From assembly GCA_029532415.1 (NCBI GenBank), contig JAQOTA010000054.1:2604001-2668000 (forward strand): a stretch of DNA of 64,000 nt, written 5' to 3'. Below are positions 45,260 through 56,920 of this stretch, in pieces. Numbering within the stretch: position 1 is the stretch's first letter; every line of letters begins with the position of its first letter. A program made the position numbers and the translations under genes. Source of the stretch: Marasmius tenuissimus (lineage: Eukaryota > Basidiomycota > Agaricomycetes > Agaricales > Marasmiaceae). Below the pieces are notes generated by a model. It did not search any database. It was not told the DNA's origin and worked only from the letters and a program-made list of their open reading frames with translations.

Positions 45260-45965
45260 CTAGACCTGATGCCTCTTCGACAGGGCATGAACGTCTTGCT
45301 CTGAATAGCGAGGGAGAGGGTCGGTCAGTGTTTCGTGACAGAAACCGTAGGTCAAGATCACTCACGTATACCCCAGACGTGTGTCCTTAAATCCAAAAAC
45401 TCGACGTGCAAGCCGTCGTAAAGCTTCTTGACCTCTGCTCTTACACGGGAGATATCTTCTTTGGTTGCCGATGCAGAGGTTAGAGCTTTCAGGTCTTTTT
45501 CGACGGCTTCAATTCGGCGGACTTGCGCGGTGACCTGAAGTCAGAAAAGCAGAATAGAATCAAGGTAAGTCAAGTAAGCTTCACGAAAGACCCTAGCAGA
45601 CGTGCCTTCTCCGTGCTGGTCTTCAACTCCTCTACACTAGCTTGCAATGCAGCACTGGCCTGTTTATACTCGTCCAGGAGTTGGTACGCGGCGAACGACG
45701 AGGCCAAAGAGAATCCAAACAGGAATCCCACAATTCTATGTGTTTAATTCGCGTTATTATGGTTCCTATCGCTGCTTGAACTGGGCACAAGTACTCACCC
45801 GCCCCGGAATCCACCGATTGGCTTCTTTTGTGGGGGTAGTGTCCCTGCCGCAATTGGACTGGCCGCTGCTTCGTTTTGAACTATTCTTGAGGTTGAGATA
45901 AAGCGTCTGCCTATGGCTTGGGTTGAAGCATTTCGAGAGAGGGAAATGAGGCAACGGGATGCCAT
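45260..45965 (-). CDS. Small mitochondrial membrane coiled-coil protein, uncharacterised
   Basis: Four exons. The start MASRCLISLSRNASTQAIG is a mitochondrial-type presequence with RRFISTS as a likely cleavage region. PPQKKPIGGFRGG precedes a predicted membrane helix, IVGFLFGFSLASSFAAYQLL. A coiled coil follows with VRRIEAVEKDLKALTSA and ISRVRAEVKKLYDGLHVEF. The last exon, joined through the intron after GGTATAC, ends QDVHALSKRHQV at 45260. All junctions keep frame. Similar short fungal proteins are annotated only as hypothetical. An inner-membrane protein facing matrix or intermembrane space is inferred. Confidence 0.75.
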
Positions 45966-46719
45966 AGTGAGCGAAGGAGTGGAGGGTTCGTAACCCTAAC
46001 CCTGAACGCGTTGCGCCAACCACTTGGCCGACTTTCTCCCGAGAAGCCCGATCTCGAGTTCTAGTCGACCTCCAACAGCCTATTAAAAACTCGGAAACCT
46101 TATTGGACCCTTATTGGACTATCATTAGAGAAGATGGGGTATGTAAGAATGACTCTCAAGCTTCAAGTATATCAGCAAGTGATTAGATCGGAACAGACAA
46201 GGAACTGCGACTGGGTGGCTTCCTCCGGTGATTGAGGACGGCTGCACGGCAAATATACGATTTGTTAGGGGAAGAGACGTTGGCAATGGAAGATCAGCCG
46301 ATCAGCAGACAGAATAGACAGGAGGAACTATCGTAACTATCGATGAAGAAAGCGACGGCGAAGGATGACATCCGTCGGATTGACTGTAATTGATTCTGCG
46401 TCCGGCGGGCCCTCTATTATCACCTCCAATTGACCTTGACAAGCAATTACGAGGTGAAGACGTCGATTGTTCTTTCAAATTTCCTTCCACAGCTTCACCA
46501 GCTCAACGTCTGGGCCGACTTACTTTTTGTTATTACACCATCACCAGAATCACAAGCAAAACATGGTCGCATGACAGACCCCATCAATCTCCTTGGTGTA
46601 GAATGCAGTATGACAATTGTGGATATAACACACTCCCTAATCCCTATATAAAGTCTGGATCTCTCAGCCCCGCATCACGTTGCTCTTCTACTCACCGGAG
46701 TCAAGTCGGGCTCAAGATA
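45966..46719. other. Divergent promoter region between mitochondrial gene and P450
   Basis: No gene. Shared upstream region of two divergent genes; the P450 side has a TATA box. Confidence 0.5.
46645..46653 (+). promoter_or_regulatory. TATA box of the P450 gene
   Basis: TATATAAAG lies 75 bp before the ATG at 46720, placing transcription start about 45 bp upstream of the coding region. Confidence 0.6.
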
Positions 46720-49015
46720 ATGTCCTTCACAATGACCCCTGGTATTCGATTTCTTTTGTACACGACTTTTGTCCTCTGCATTCCATCAGTTGTCTCCTTG
46801 ACTCTCTACAAGACCAATATCCTGCGCGATTACTTCACCATCGACGTTCCGAGATATGCTTATGTCGTATTCAGTCTCTTCTTCATCCCCGGACTTCTTC
46901 TCCTACGTGTTGTTGTGAAAGAAATCCAACAAAGGATCGAAGCCTACAATATGGGTGCACGTTTCGCACCCCGCGTTCACGGAAAGTTGCCGGGTAATTT
47001 GGACGTATTGGTGAAGATGCACAATTACTGGAAGTATGGATACCCAGGTCGGTCTCTCTTCTGCAGTCCCCCGTCTTTCTGCTTTGTCTGATGGATTCTT
47101 TGCGTCTTGCTAGGGGACGGCTTGGCGGATCTCTGCGAAACCAAAGGACCCATATACAACATGAGGGTTCTTTGGCAAGACATGATTTTCACCACTTGCC
47201 CGGAACACATCCAACAAGTTCTAGCGACAGGATTTGACAATTTCGTCAAAGGTGAGGGGTCTCCCTGGTTCCCTGAGATTTGCGATTGATCTGATTTCGC
47301 TCCTAGGCGAACGGTTCCAGAGAAATATGGGTGCGATGCTCGGGGTAGGAGTCTTCAACGCAGACGGTATGACACCCCCTTTACAATCCATTCTCGCTGA
47401 CTTGACAGTGTCACTTCCCAGGTGAAATGTGGAAATTCCACCGTCAAATGACACGCCCATTCTTCACCCGCGACCGCATCACCCATTTTGAACTCTTCGA
47501 CAAACACGCGGAAACCGCCGTATCTGTCATGAGAGCCCGTCTACGGGAAGGGGTCCCGTTGGATTTCCAGGACCTCATGGGAAAGTTCACGCTCGATTCT
47601 GCCACCGAGTTTTTGTTTGGCTCGTGTGTCAACAACTTGGCTTCACCGCTACCTTATCCGAAATCTCACTTCGCGTCCGTGTCTGCGCCACCACCGACTC
47701 AAGCCGATTTGTTCGCGAAAGCGTTCTTGGAATCTCAAGATGGCATTGGGCTCCGCGAACGCACTGGCCCGGTATGGCCGCTTCTCGAAATATTCGAGGA
47801 CAGGGTTCAGAAGCCCATGAAGATCGTGTCGGCGTTTGTGGACCCTATCATCGCTGAGGCGGTGGAAAAGAAGAAGGCGAGGGGGAAGTCAAGCTCGAAA
47901 GACGAGGCCAGGGAGGACGAAACCCTTTTGGACCACCTGGTGGACACCACAGACGGTACGGTCCTTCTGGTTTATTCGCCCCCACGAATTTAACCCCCCT
48001 GCAGATCCCGTAGTTCTTAAGGATGCGACGTTGAACATCATGATCGCGGGTCGTGATACCACTGCTGCAACGCTGACCTTTTGCCTGTACGCCTTGGCTT
48101 CCCACCCCCATGTTACCGTTAGGCTACGGAGGGAGGTCTTGGAAATGGCTGGATCGGCGGCAGAAGGGAGGAAGATCAGCTGGGAGATGGTCAAGGAGAT
48201 GAAGTATTTGAGAGCGGTCATCAATGGTAAGTTCGCCCAAAGTCCAGGTTCGTATTTGTGGACATTGAATTTTTTTTGCCTCAGAAACTCTTCGGTTGTA
48301 TCCGGTAGTTCCTTTCAACGTTCGGGAGAGTGTCAAAGCGACGACCTTGGCTTCACCCGAACCTGGGAAACAACCAATCTATGTCCCCGCAGGGTCCAAG
48401 TGCGTCGTCTCACCAGACCTTGATTCCCCTCGATCTCATCGCATTTTCTAGGCTCCCGTATTCCGTCTTCTTGATGCATCGCAGGAAGGATCTATGGGGT
48501 CCCGACGGTATGCAGATGTTTCTTCTTCGTTCGAGCGCGGCACTCATTTGCCATACCTATAGCTGACAACTTCGACCCTGATCGTTTCCTCGATTCCCGT
48601 CTCAAGAAATACCTATCACCTAGACCGTTCATCTTCTTACCCTTCAACGCTGGCCCAAGGATCTGTCTGGGGCAACAGGTACGTTCCGTTCATTCATGGA
48701 AGATGTGTCAAGCTTTGTCTGACTCCATCCCTCCAGTTCGCGTACAATGAAATGTCTCTGATGCTCATCCGCCTTCTTCAAAACTTCCGATCCTTTACCT
48801 TCCTACCCGAGTGTGCTCCTCCCGAATTCCAAACTCCGCGTGAGTGGGAGGGGTTGCCAGGGAGGAAGGGGATTGACAAGTTCTTCCCGAAGACGACGCT
48901 CACGATGTATAGCGGGGTGAGTTGATTTTCCGTGTGCTCGTTCTATGGATAGTTCCTGATATTCTTGCAGGGAGGACTCTGGATCAAGGCGGAAGAAGCC
49001 TCCGAGAATGAGTGA
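46720..49015 (+). CDS. Cytochrome P450, CYP63-like
   Basis: ER-bound monooxygenase. The start [17 protein letters not shown] has two membrane stretches, the second being [18 protein letters not shown], as in CYP63 proteins. Then [20 protein letters not shown], the oxygen-binding I-helix [15 protein letters not shown], the K-helix ETLRLYP (ExxR), the PERF-like region [15 protein letters not shown] and the haem loop [15 protein letters not shown] with its Cys. About nine short introns, for example before [13 protein letters not shown] and [14 protein letters not shown]. It ends KAEEASENE at 49015. All catalytic landmarks are present and in frame. CYP63 enzymes in Phanerochaete oxidise alkanes, fatty acids and aromatics; the substrate here is not known. 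Confidence 0.88.
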
Positions 49016-49747
49016 TGAGGAAAAATGTGAAATCGGTGAAAGTTCGAGGTGTATGTATTCTTCAAGCGCAATGTATCTGTAATATAGTCGATGTCCCCTG
49101 TATCCGAATGAGACGTGTCAATAAATTTACATGGAATCGTGAAGAATGCTCGACGGAACTCATCGCCTATCCGTCTCGGCGCGACGGCTTTGGTTGAGCG
49201 AGTTGCTCAAGCCGTCAAAGTCTGTTTGTCCTTCAGACACCGGATGCTTGCAATTTACGTGCCTTCAGAAATCAATGAGATGCTGGGGCTCTTTGAAGAA
49301 GCTGTAGGAAGAGTTGAAGAAGGAAAAAATATAACTGGCAACTTCAACGTGCGTGCCGGGGACCGGGCTGGGTTGGGTACACCGTGCAGAATCCAGATGA
49401 CCGACTGAGGAGTCCAAAGGGCCGTGAATTAAATAAGGAAGAATGAACACGTAGGACAGAAAGAGAGGTCCAGATACTAATGAGCACAAGTTGGAGGAGG
49501 GACAGGCCTAGGATGAGGGACCTGGTCGTGGTCGTCCGTAATACGACTCTCGCTGAGACACGGTTGCTTGTGCACCGCGACCATCCGGTGCCCATCCTCT
49601 CGTACTTTTTTCGCGATCCTTGCCAATCACTTGCACAAGCTGAAGCCTCAAATCTTGTCTGTCCTCATTACCTCCCCAAGGACCCGCGAAACAAATAATG
49701 GCTGGAGATGTTGAAGCGGTCCCACCACTCAAACTGTTCAGTTTTGG
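49016..49747. other. Spacer, no gene recognised
   Basis: Short open frames only. A minus-strand frame near 49595-49344 is moderately hydrophobic but without motif or exon support. Confidence 0.4.
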
Positions 49748-51084
49748 ATGAGCACATTCGGTTGTTTGGGTGAAGTCGTCGGTGTCTTTCTAGGCCTTAT
49801 GGTGAGCTTCATCGTCTACCGTTCACTGCATGCCTCAGATCTCACAGCACTCGAAAGAAACAACGCCCATTGGGAGGAGCGGTCTCGACTTTCCATGCTA
49901 ATCTCCGTCTTACAAGTCAACCACAACACCTGCAGGGTTCCACAACGACTGATTTACGAAAAGCTTTTCGAATCTCATCATATTCGGGCTGCCTATAAGG
50001 TGGACATATGTGTTCGAACTTGAATTCGAGGACAGAGAAGACGGCAAAGAAAGGATAGCGAAAGGCGCAACGTACATCGGCGCGGGATGGAATCGCCTCA
50101 ATCGTCGAATGGGCTCTCTGGTCATGTACCGACATGTACCACAACCCACAACCCAAATGTTACTCAGACCAGAGGAGTTCAGCGCTTTCGGCCCAACATC
50201 CAGCCGCTTGCTGGCAATCTTCTCCTACTCATTCTCCTACCCACTCCATCATCGTCATTGCGCCCAAATAATGTCTGCGTGGAGGAGCATTCAAAGCAGC
50301 ACCGGAATACAGATCGCAAGATGGTGCGTCGCCTGCGATAGGGTGGGTCACTGAGTGAGATCCAACAAAGAAGAACAACCTCCTTACCTTCTGGGTTAAG
50401 CCTCACCGGCGTTTTGAAAGGCGGCTTGGCGGCCACACGAAAATATGCACAACAGCATGACGAGGCGAGTGTAGCCTCACCTTGACTAGCCTGTCTCTAC
50501 CGGTGGCGTCTGACGGATCTTCAAGCAGGACTCATACATTTTGCATCAAAGCACCACCATGCACAATCCTCCAGTACTTCCATTCGATCATTCGCCATCG
50601 AGACTAGAGCCCTTGTAACGGATGGGATCTCGACAGAGATTCGCCCAGTCAGTAACGACACGTGCCCCTGCGTCTGCCATTGCTGTAGACGATGCAATTC
50701 GCCCCGTCTATGTGCCAGCAACGGAGATTTCCTTCATTCCGTACATGCACAAGCTGGCTCATGACTTGCGAGCTTTGACGCGCGCTCCAGTACCCTCGGA
50801 CCTTGGTTGCTCGTCCTGCGACCCACGCATGCCATAAGCGCCCGAGATGCCTTAGGCGCTCATCTGGCGTTGTTGACTGGGATGGGGAGGCGATGAGACG
50901 AGGTATCCGCCTTCTTGAGGATAATAGGGAGACGAGGTCGGCGCTGTCAAACGCCAGCATTCTCTTGATATTCGTGGTCATCATCGACGACGACTTCGAG
51001 CACGAAGGTCAGGCCCTGACTGACTTGGGACCTTTGATTGGTGTCTTCGACTGGACAGTGACTACGGCGTTTGCGGCGGCATAG
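49748..51084 (+). CDS. Possible uncharacterised multi-exon protein with N-terminal membrane helix
   Basis: Weakly supported. The ATG at 49748 opens MSTFGCLGEVVGVFLGLMVS, a plausible signal anchor, and continues through ERNNAHWEERSRLSMLISVL. After a possible intron from 49914, coding-like text resumes as FELEFEDREDGKERIAKG and AGWNRLNRRMGSLVM. Further stretches at 50690-51084 read ISFIPYMHKLAHDLRAL and LEDNRETRSALSNASILL. I could not join these into one frame or match a family. It may be a real lineage-specific gene, a decayed one, or two genes. Confidence 0.3.
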
Positions 51085-52306
51085 CTCTTCTCGATCTTCT
51101 GGCGGTGCTTGGGCTCTGCGTACGACTTGGACTCCTGACCTTTGGAGGTTGGCTGGAGATCGGGAGGACTGGGGAACTTTTTAGTGGCATTGCGTTCATC
51201 AATTCAACATCATGCAGACCTGGCGTTTGCGTGAACACTCACCTGCACATTTTATGCAGGGAACTCCCTGTTGCGTCTCGTTTGTCTGCACACCGGGTAT
51301 TTTCGAGCCTCCCGCAAATTGGCGCCCATGTTGAGTTTCGACAGGCATCCCCACCAGCCCCACGTCCTTTACTTTTCCCAGTCGGAGGGCAGCCAATGCA
51401 TCGAAGAGCAGTATCATCGTTCAGCTCGCTCTGATTTGGCCCTACCTCACGAAGGACCCAGCTGTCACCGACGAAGACGTAGAAGGGAGGTCGCTTCGAG
51501 ACTTTGGGAGGCAGATTAGCCTTACAGAGCCGCCCGACTGGGAATGAAGCACAGACTGCCCCCCGGATGACGTGAATCCGTGCTGTTGAAACTATTGTTC
51601 CAAAACGTTGGACAATACCTTCGACTAATCCAGATCCAGATCAACGTTCACCTGGTCCAATTGTTTCCGGCTCGCTTCGTTGTGCTTGCCTAATCACCCC
51701 CATTGAGCTGATATCTCAGCGGAAGCGCTCTGACAAGCCCACGGACTCCATCGAATTCCACTTGGACCTCTTTTTCGTGCGCCGTTGGTGACATGTCCTG
51801 TTCTCCTTGACCAGGGTTGACATGTTTTGGGGCCCATGCATCGATAATATCAGCTTCTAGCGCCCAGTTACAAGACATTCCGTCCAATTTGCCCACACAA
51901 TAACCCCAGATGGGCATGCCACATTATCATTCGCGCGGAAACGGCGTCAATGATGCTGTCCAACCTACCACATTTCTTCCACGACCCTATTCCGGAACAA
52001 GACCTCGACCAATCGCCCTTCTTTCCCTCGAAATAGTGGCTCAAACACCCATTGTGTACATCTATGTGCATCGACCAATCCGCTAAATCTACCCACTAAG
52101 GCAATCTTTGGAAGCCATTTTCGTTGATTGCTTGTCACAAAGCAAGGTCGTAGATGTTGGGTTGTGTCCGCACGTTGTTTTGATTGTCCCTCGGCTCGCT
52201 CTCTTAAAATCCACACAAGTTGCACACTTCTCTATCCCATTTTCCTCAGCTTCAATCCCTTGCATTACTTGCCTACATCTTTCGGCGACTTTTCACACCC
52301 CTCAAA
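51085..52306. other. Unresolved region; possible minus-strand exons at 52225-51690
   Basis: No recognised protein. On the minus strand, frames at 52225-51965 (with KWLPKIALVGRFSGLVDAHR) and 51917-51690 (with MSCNWALEADIIDAWAPKHV) look coding-like, but no splice sites joining them in frame were found. Could be the 3' part of a decayed gene. Confidence 0.35.
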
Positions 52307-53302
52307 ATGGCTCGTTCATATGCCACTTCCAAGAAAGCTGCTACGCCACGCCGAGTGGGTAATTTTCTTCCTCGATTTTATTCCTTGCTGACATTAAACA
52401 TCAGTCGCCTCACCCCGTTCTCTGTCCCATTTGTGACAAGTGGATCTCGAGGAAGAACGATCTCAAGCGACATGTCCAGACGCACAACAAAGACAAGTCC
52501 TCGTAGTGAGTGGTCTACAAGGTCCCACTGGTCTATCATCTCACATTCATCACAGTCCGTTTGCATGCCCTCAACCAAATTGTAAATTTCGCAGTCTCCA
52601 AGAGTCTAACCTCAAGACGCATTTCAAGACCCAGTAAGCAGTCACTCTGCCCATATGTTCTTTGACTTACTCACTGCTTTGGTCAGCACTGGCACGAAAG
52701 ACCTTATCTGCCCTCACCCCAAATGTCTTTTTGCCACCAGTGACCCAGGGTCGTTGACGAGACATCGGAAAAGAAAACACGACTATATCCCTCGCCCTCG
52801 TAGAAAGTGGTGTGAAGAAACTGGCGCGTTTGAAGAAGATGATGGGTCCGCCACCACCTCGCCGTCGACCTCCCGTGCTTCTAGCGAACGCCCACTCGCC
52901 ACATCCGCCCCATCCCCATTCATGATCGCGCCACAACCCACTCCTTCTCCTCCTCCTCCCCCCTCTGAGCCGATGTATACCTATGCACCGATTACCGTCG
53001 GTAGCTCTCCCGCCTTTGTCGCTCGTCCTGTCCTGGAGGCCCCTCCTAGCGACTTCAACACAGTTCCACGAGCTGTTGTTGGATTGACTCGAGGTGGAGA
53101 CACTAACATCAGGCTTCCCAGCATCTCGACTTGGTTCCCAGAAGATGATCCCATTGTTCCCTTCGATAACCAACCTCGTTACGTCCCGTCTTCGGCCCCT
53201 TGCCCTGGCTGTCCAGACTGTGCGAGAGACTACCGCATGGCAACCCCTACGTATTCTTACCCTACAACCACCGCCACGGCCTCATCGGTCCATCCATACT
53301 GA
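52307..53302 (+). CDS. C2H2 zinc-finger protein, paralogue of the gene at 1748
   Basis: Four exons. The leader MARSYATSKKAATPRR is joined to SPHPVLCPIC. Three fingers follow: CPICDKWISRKNDLKRHVQTH; CPQPNCKFRSLQESNLKTH, whose last His codon (CA|C) is split by an intron; and CPHPKCLFATSDPGSLTRH, followed by RKRKHDYIPRPRRKW. Finger 2 is linked to finger 3 by TGTKD, close to the usual TGEK linker. The C-terminal half is Pro/Ser-rich with no known domain, ending SSVHPY. Finger number, the odd 4-residue Cys spacing of finger 3, the RKHxY tail and the split-His intron all match the gene at 1748-2992. A nuclear transcription factor is inferred. Confidence 0.85.
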
Positions 53303-53703
53303 GCTCGACTGTGGTCCCACAGCCCTCGGAGGACACGCTTCTTCCTTGCCACCGATCCAAAAAACATACCGTTCTGGGTCTGTCATTCAATTAAGTAGGT
53401 TTTCTCATTCCCGCTGTCGTTCTGTATTTTTGCTATCATTAAGCCTCGCCACCACCTCGCTCTATTCTACTAGTACTTTGTCGTCGTTTGCTACTTCTTC
53501 TTTGCTGTGCCGTATCTGATTGTCTTTCCATTCCTTGATCCTTTTGTATCTTAGTCGATTCTTATTTCTGGCGTTAAGAACCAAAAAGCCTCTATTTCTG
53601 ATTGATTACTAGTCCTACTACCAATGCACGTAAAATGAAACATTTGCTCGTGTACAAATCACTCTCAAGCCTTCCACTCACGGATAGTGGATGTGTCGTG
53701 ACA
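53303..53703. other. Convergent spacer between zinc-finger gene and RPN13
   Basis: Holds the two 3' regions; T-rich runs near 53400-53560. No gene. Confidence 0.5.
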
Positions 53704-54892
53704 CTAGTCAGTATCCATTCTCTCCTCGCGACGTTCTTTATCAGCCTGGTCCTGAATAGCCTTGAGGAACTGCTCAACTCCGAGTCCGGCCTCTTCTGGT
53801 AATCCCAAGCCACGAACAAGGCCTCCCAGTAGCCCTGTCCGGAGAGCTTGGTCAAAGTTCGAGACTGCTGCACGGAACTGTGGCGAGCTACCAGGCGTTT
53901 ATCAGATGGTTGACTCAGAGCCGGCCGTGAACTTTTGGACTTACTTGATGATCTGCTGTAGCGCTTCTTCGGACGGCGGTGTAGGGAGATCTGGAGGCAA
54001 GTGCGGGAAGAGCGAAGGGACCAACTCTGGATGGGAAGTGAATAGCGGCCCGATGTTTGCAGGGGTGAGGATGTCAGTGAGAGACAACTCTGAAGATGTC
54101 CGTGCGCGTGTTAGCAATTTGACGATGGGAGAGTAAAGGGGGGAAAGAATCTTACCAGGAAGACCAGAGCTTTCGCCCTGTGTGGCAAGACGATTGGAGA
54201 GTATCTGGCCCAGTTGCGCAATGTCATCGGGCGAAGCTTGGAGGTTTGAGGGACTTGCGTCTTGTGAGCTACTAAAAACAGTGGTTTGAGTAAAGGCCGC
54301 CGGTTTACAGGTGGATAGACGTACGATGCTTGTGCCGAAGCGGATGTCGAAGCCCCCGCAGAGGTGTTCCATACTAACTCATAATCCATGTCTTGTAGAA
54401 GGCCGTTCACATTGTTTGCGAATTCTTCGTCCCGAGCAGAAGAGGCATCCTGGTGATTATTCTGAACTTGGCCGATTGAAAAGGGTGATTGATAGATACC
54501 TGCATCCAGAACTAACGAGTCGAATGTCAGACTGAGAGGCGGTCGAATTGCCCTGAAGACTCACGAAGTGCCTTTGATCAGACGAGGAGAACTTGAGCAC
54601 GTAAACCCTTCCAGCAGATTGCGATACTTTTGTGAATGTTGCATCGGTGGGGAAAAGAATGAGATCCTGAACGTCGATGTGAGTTGGGTTCCTCGAGTCT
54701 GAGAAGAGCAACGACACTCACCTCGTCAATCACGTTGGTTTCCCTGTTCTTCCATATGAAATGTAACAAATCATCGTCTCCCTTGGTGAGAATAACTGCG
54801 CCCTTGGTTGGGCTTGGGTCAACAAAGTTGGTGTTGCCTCGTCTGTTAGCCTTTCCGGCCTTGAAAGCTAGGATAGTCTCTCCTTCCGACAT
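53704..54892 (-). CDS. RPN13: Proteasome ubiquitin receptor RPN13/ADRM1
   Basis: Subunit of the 19S proteasome cap that binds ubiquitin and, in many species, the deubiquitinase UCH37. The N-terminal Pru domain runs from ILAFKAGKANRRGN through GAVILTKGDDDLLHFIWKNR and LILFPTDATFTKV to VYVLKFSSSDQRHF. A linker with NGLLQDMDYELVW and a Ser/Ala-rich stretch follows. The C-terminal DEUBAD-like helical region has SLTDILTPANIGPLF, HPELVPSLFPHLPPDLP, SEEALQQIIKSPQF and FLKAIQDQADKERREE, ending MDTD at 53704. About six introns, all in frame where checked. Divergent from the SCOC-like gene, 138 bp between start codons. Confidence 0.92.
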
Positions 54893-55030
54893 ATTTCAAA
54901 GCAGAAAAAGGCGTGATACGAATGAGATGAGCGTGAAGATCCAAGTCGACTGTCAGAGCCGCGACGCGTCACCCATACAGACGCCCAAAATTTCGAAGTC
55001 CGCTGATCTCCATCCATCGAATTCACCACC

Positions 55031-55390
55031 ATGTCCTTTGCTAGCGGCTTTGAGTCCGTTGACGCTTGGGCACCTCCACCTCAGGCTGGCGATATTGTAG
55101 CTGAGGCGATGAAGAAGGAGAAAGCTCTAAAGTGAGCCAGTTGTCGTTTCATTGCGGACGTGCGGTCATTCAACCTATCAACAGAGAATTCGTAGCATCC
55201 CAGGAAGACCTGAAAAGTGCGACGTAGTCCAACCACATTATGTCCCCTTTCTAACACACAATCGAACGCTATAGCTCTTTACGATCGTGTACAATCAGTG
55301 CAGAAGGAGGTCGACAAGCTCACAGCAGGAAACCAGACTCTGCAAATGTACATAGACAACTTGACGGTTCAGATGGCGAAGCGAAGATGA
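55031..55390 (+). CDS. Short coiled-coil protein, SCOC/Slo1-like
   Basis: Three exons encode about 84 residues: MSFASGFESVDAWAPPPQAG, then KKEKALKEFVASQEDLK, joined to LYDRVQSVQKEVDKLTAGN and LQMYIDNLTVQMAKRR. The second junction must use the donor GTGCGA after CTGAAAA so that the coiled coil stays in frame. The C-terminal coiled coil with NQTLQMYIDNL resembles animal SCOC, a Golgi/endosome protein that binds ARL-type GTPases. Its neighbour on the right, convergent, is an ARL8-type GTPase, a suggestive but unproven partnership. Family assignment is by pattern. Confidence 0.72.
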
Positions 55391-55580
55391 TACATGTGGA
55401 GATGGTCCGTCTACAATATCCTCGGATGTTCGCAGTGAGTAGAACATATCAACAATGTACTTCACTATGGTAGGAAACAGCCTAATGAAGTAGGTTGAAG
55501 AATATTCACGGCGGCTACAGTATAACTTATATGATACACGAATCCGGGGGATAGTAGACAAACTGCATCAGCTGCAGGTA

Positions 55581-56740
55581 TCAGTGGCTTCTACCCGAGA
55601 GCCATTGCAATATGATGTCCCTGTCAGAGGTGTTCAGTGCTTGGGTCGAAGTTGGTGGTCGGGCAACCCACAAATTATGCTGTGATTTCATCGAACACTG
55701 CAACTGAACGTTAGAACAAGGCGTGTGCTGTAGCTCGTTGGTACATCTAGCTCACCGAGTAGCACTGAAATAGAAACGAACATGAGCTAAGCGGTAATGT
55801 CGTTGACTCTGAAAGGGAAACTCACGGATACTGGCCGATCGTTGATTTTGTCAAGTTGCCTACAATGTCGGGAATGAATAAGATGGGGTCCGTGAGGCCG
55901 ACGGTTTGACGTACAAAGCAGGTATAAGCTCTTTCACCGAAGCGTGGCCGTCGATATCATTCTTATTTCCTAACTGGATCGGTTGTGAGAATTCAGTTGT
56001 TCTGGATACGAGGGTCTACACCCACCACGAGAAGGGGTACGCCGACTAAGCTGTGTTGGCCTAGGAGTTGATGGAGCTCGAAACGAGCCGAATTGAACTT
56101 CTCTTTCTGTGGATCGCAGGTGCTGTGATGTTATGACGACTCGCTAGGGAGAGGAGGGGCGTACATCGGCAGCATCAACAACGAAACTGGAATGCGGTTA
56201 GTCAGGGAAAGATTCGATACAGCTGGCATGGAGTCACGCACACTATTGCATCCACACCATTGCAGTACCGCTCCCACATAGATCGGAATTTCGGCTGACC
56301 TGACCAGCAGAGGCATGAATTGGTACGAGTATACGCGAGGTAAAATGAGGCTATTCACCAGCAACGTCCCATATCTTGAGGGTTACATTCCCTTTCCTAA
56401 CCTTCCGGAAGTTGAAAGCGATAGTTGGAACAACCTCTTCACTCCACTAGGAAGACATTCAATCGCTGTATAGACGACACGTTCAGTGAATACGCACCTG
56501 GCCAGAGCCGATGACATTGACAAACGAAGTCTTTCCGGATGCCTTGAAGGTTTTGGTTCATGATTGCGCGCACGAAGGAACGCATAGAGACCGACCTGTA
56601 GACCCACAACAGCTATTTCTGCAGCTTTACTGAAGAACAGGCTGTATAAATTCGAGTTGAGAAACGAGCAATACCACCAGAGAGGATCTGAATACGAACG
56701 AAGAGAACCAGTAGAATATCGAAGTGAAGATTCCTGACAT
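55581..56740 (-). CDS. ARL8: ARF-like small GTPase ARL8
   Basis: Small GTPase that links lysosomes/vacuoles and endosomes to transport machinery. The gene has many small exons. [10 protein letters not shown] is joined to [16 protein letters not shown], then [15 protein letters not shown] (P-loop GLQASGKT), [40 protein letters not shown] (switch II; Ala where WDxGGQ is usual), [42 protein letters not shown] (NKxD), and [19 protein letters not shown], ending SGRSH at 55581. The hydrophobic N-terminus fits the acetylated amphipathic helix of ARL8. The first intron junction is a best guess. All GTP-binding motifs are present, so it is probably functional. Confidence 0.87.
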
Positions 56741-56920
56741 CGTCAGTGACGGAGGTAGAGCGAGGTCAAGAGAGGTGATGTCACAAAGTCACGATTTCAC
56801 GAACTTGATACAGCTTGATACGCACTAAAATTAGACGCTCATAATTTTTCCTCTTTCGCGGTCACTCAGTCTCGTGTGCCGCGTCTGTTCTTGCTTTCCT
56901 CTTTCCCCGTCACTGTCTCT

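Noticed and set aside
56874..56920. Upstream extension of PET127
   Set aside because: The frame is open but without ATG; the ATG at 56921 gives a good mitochondrial presequence.
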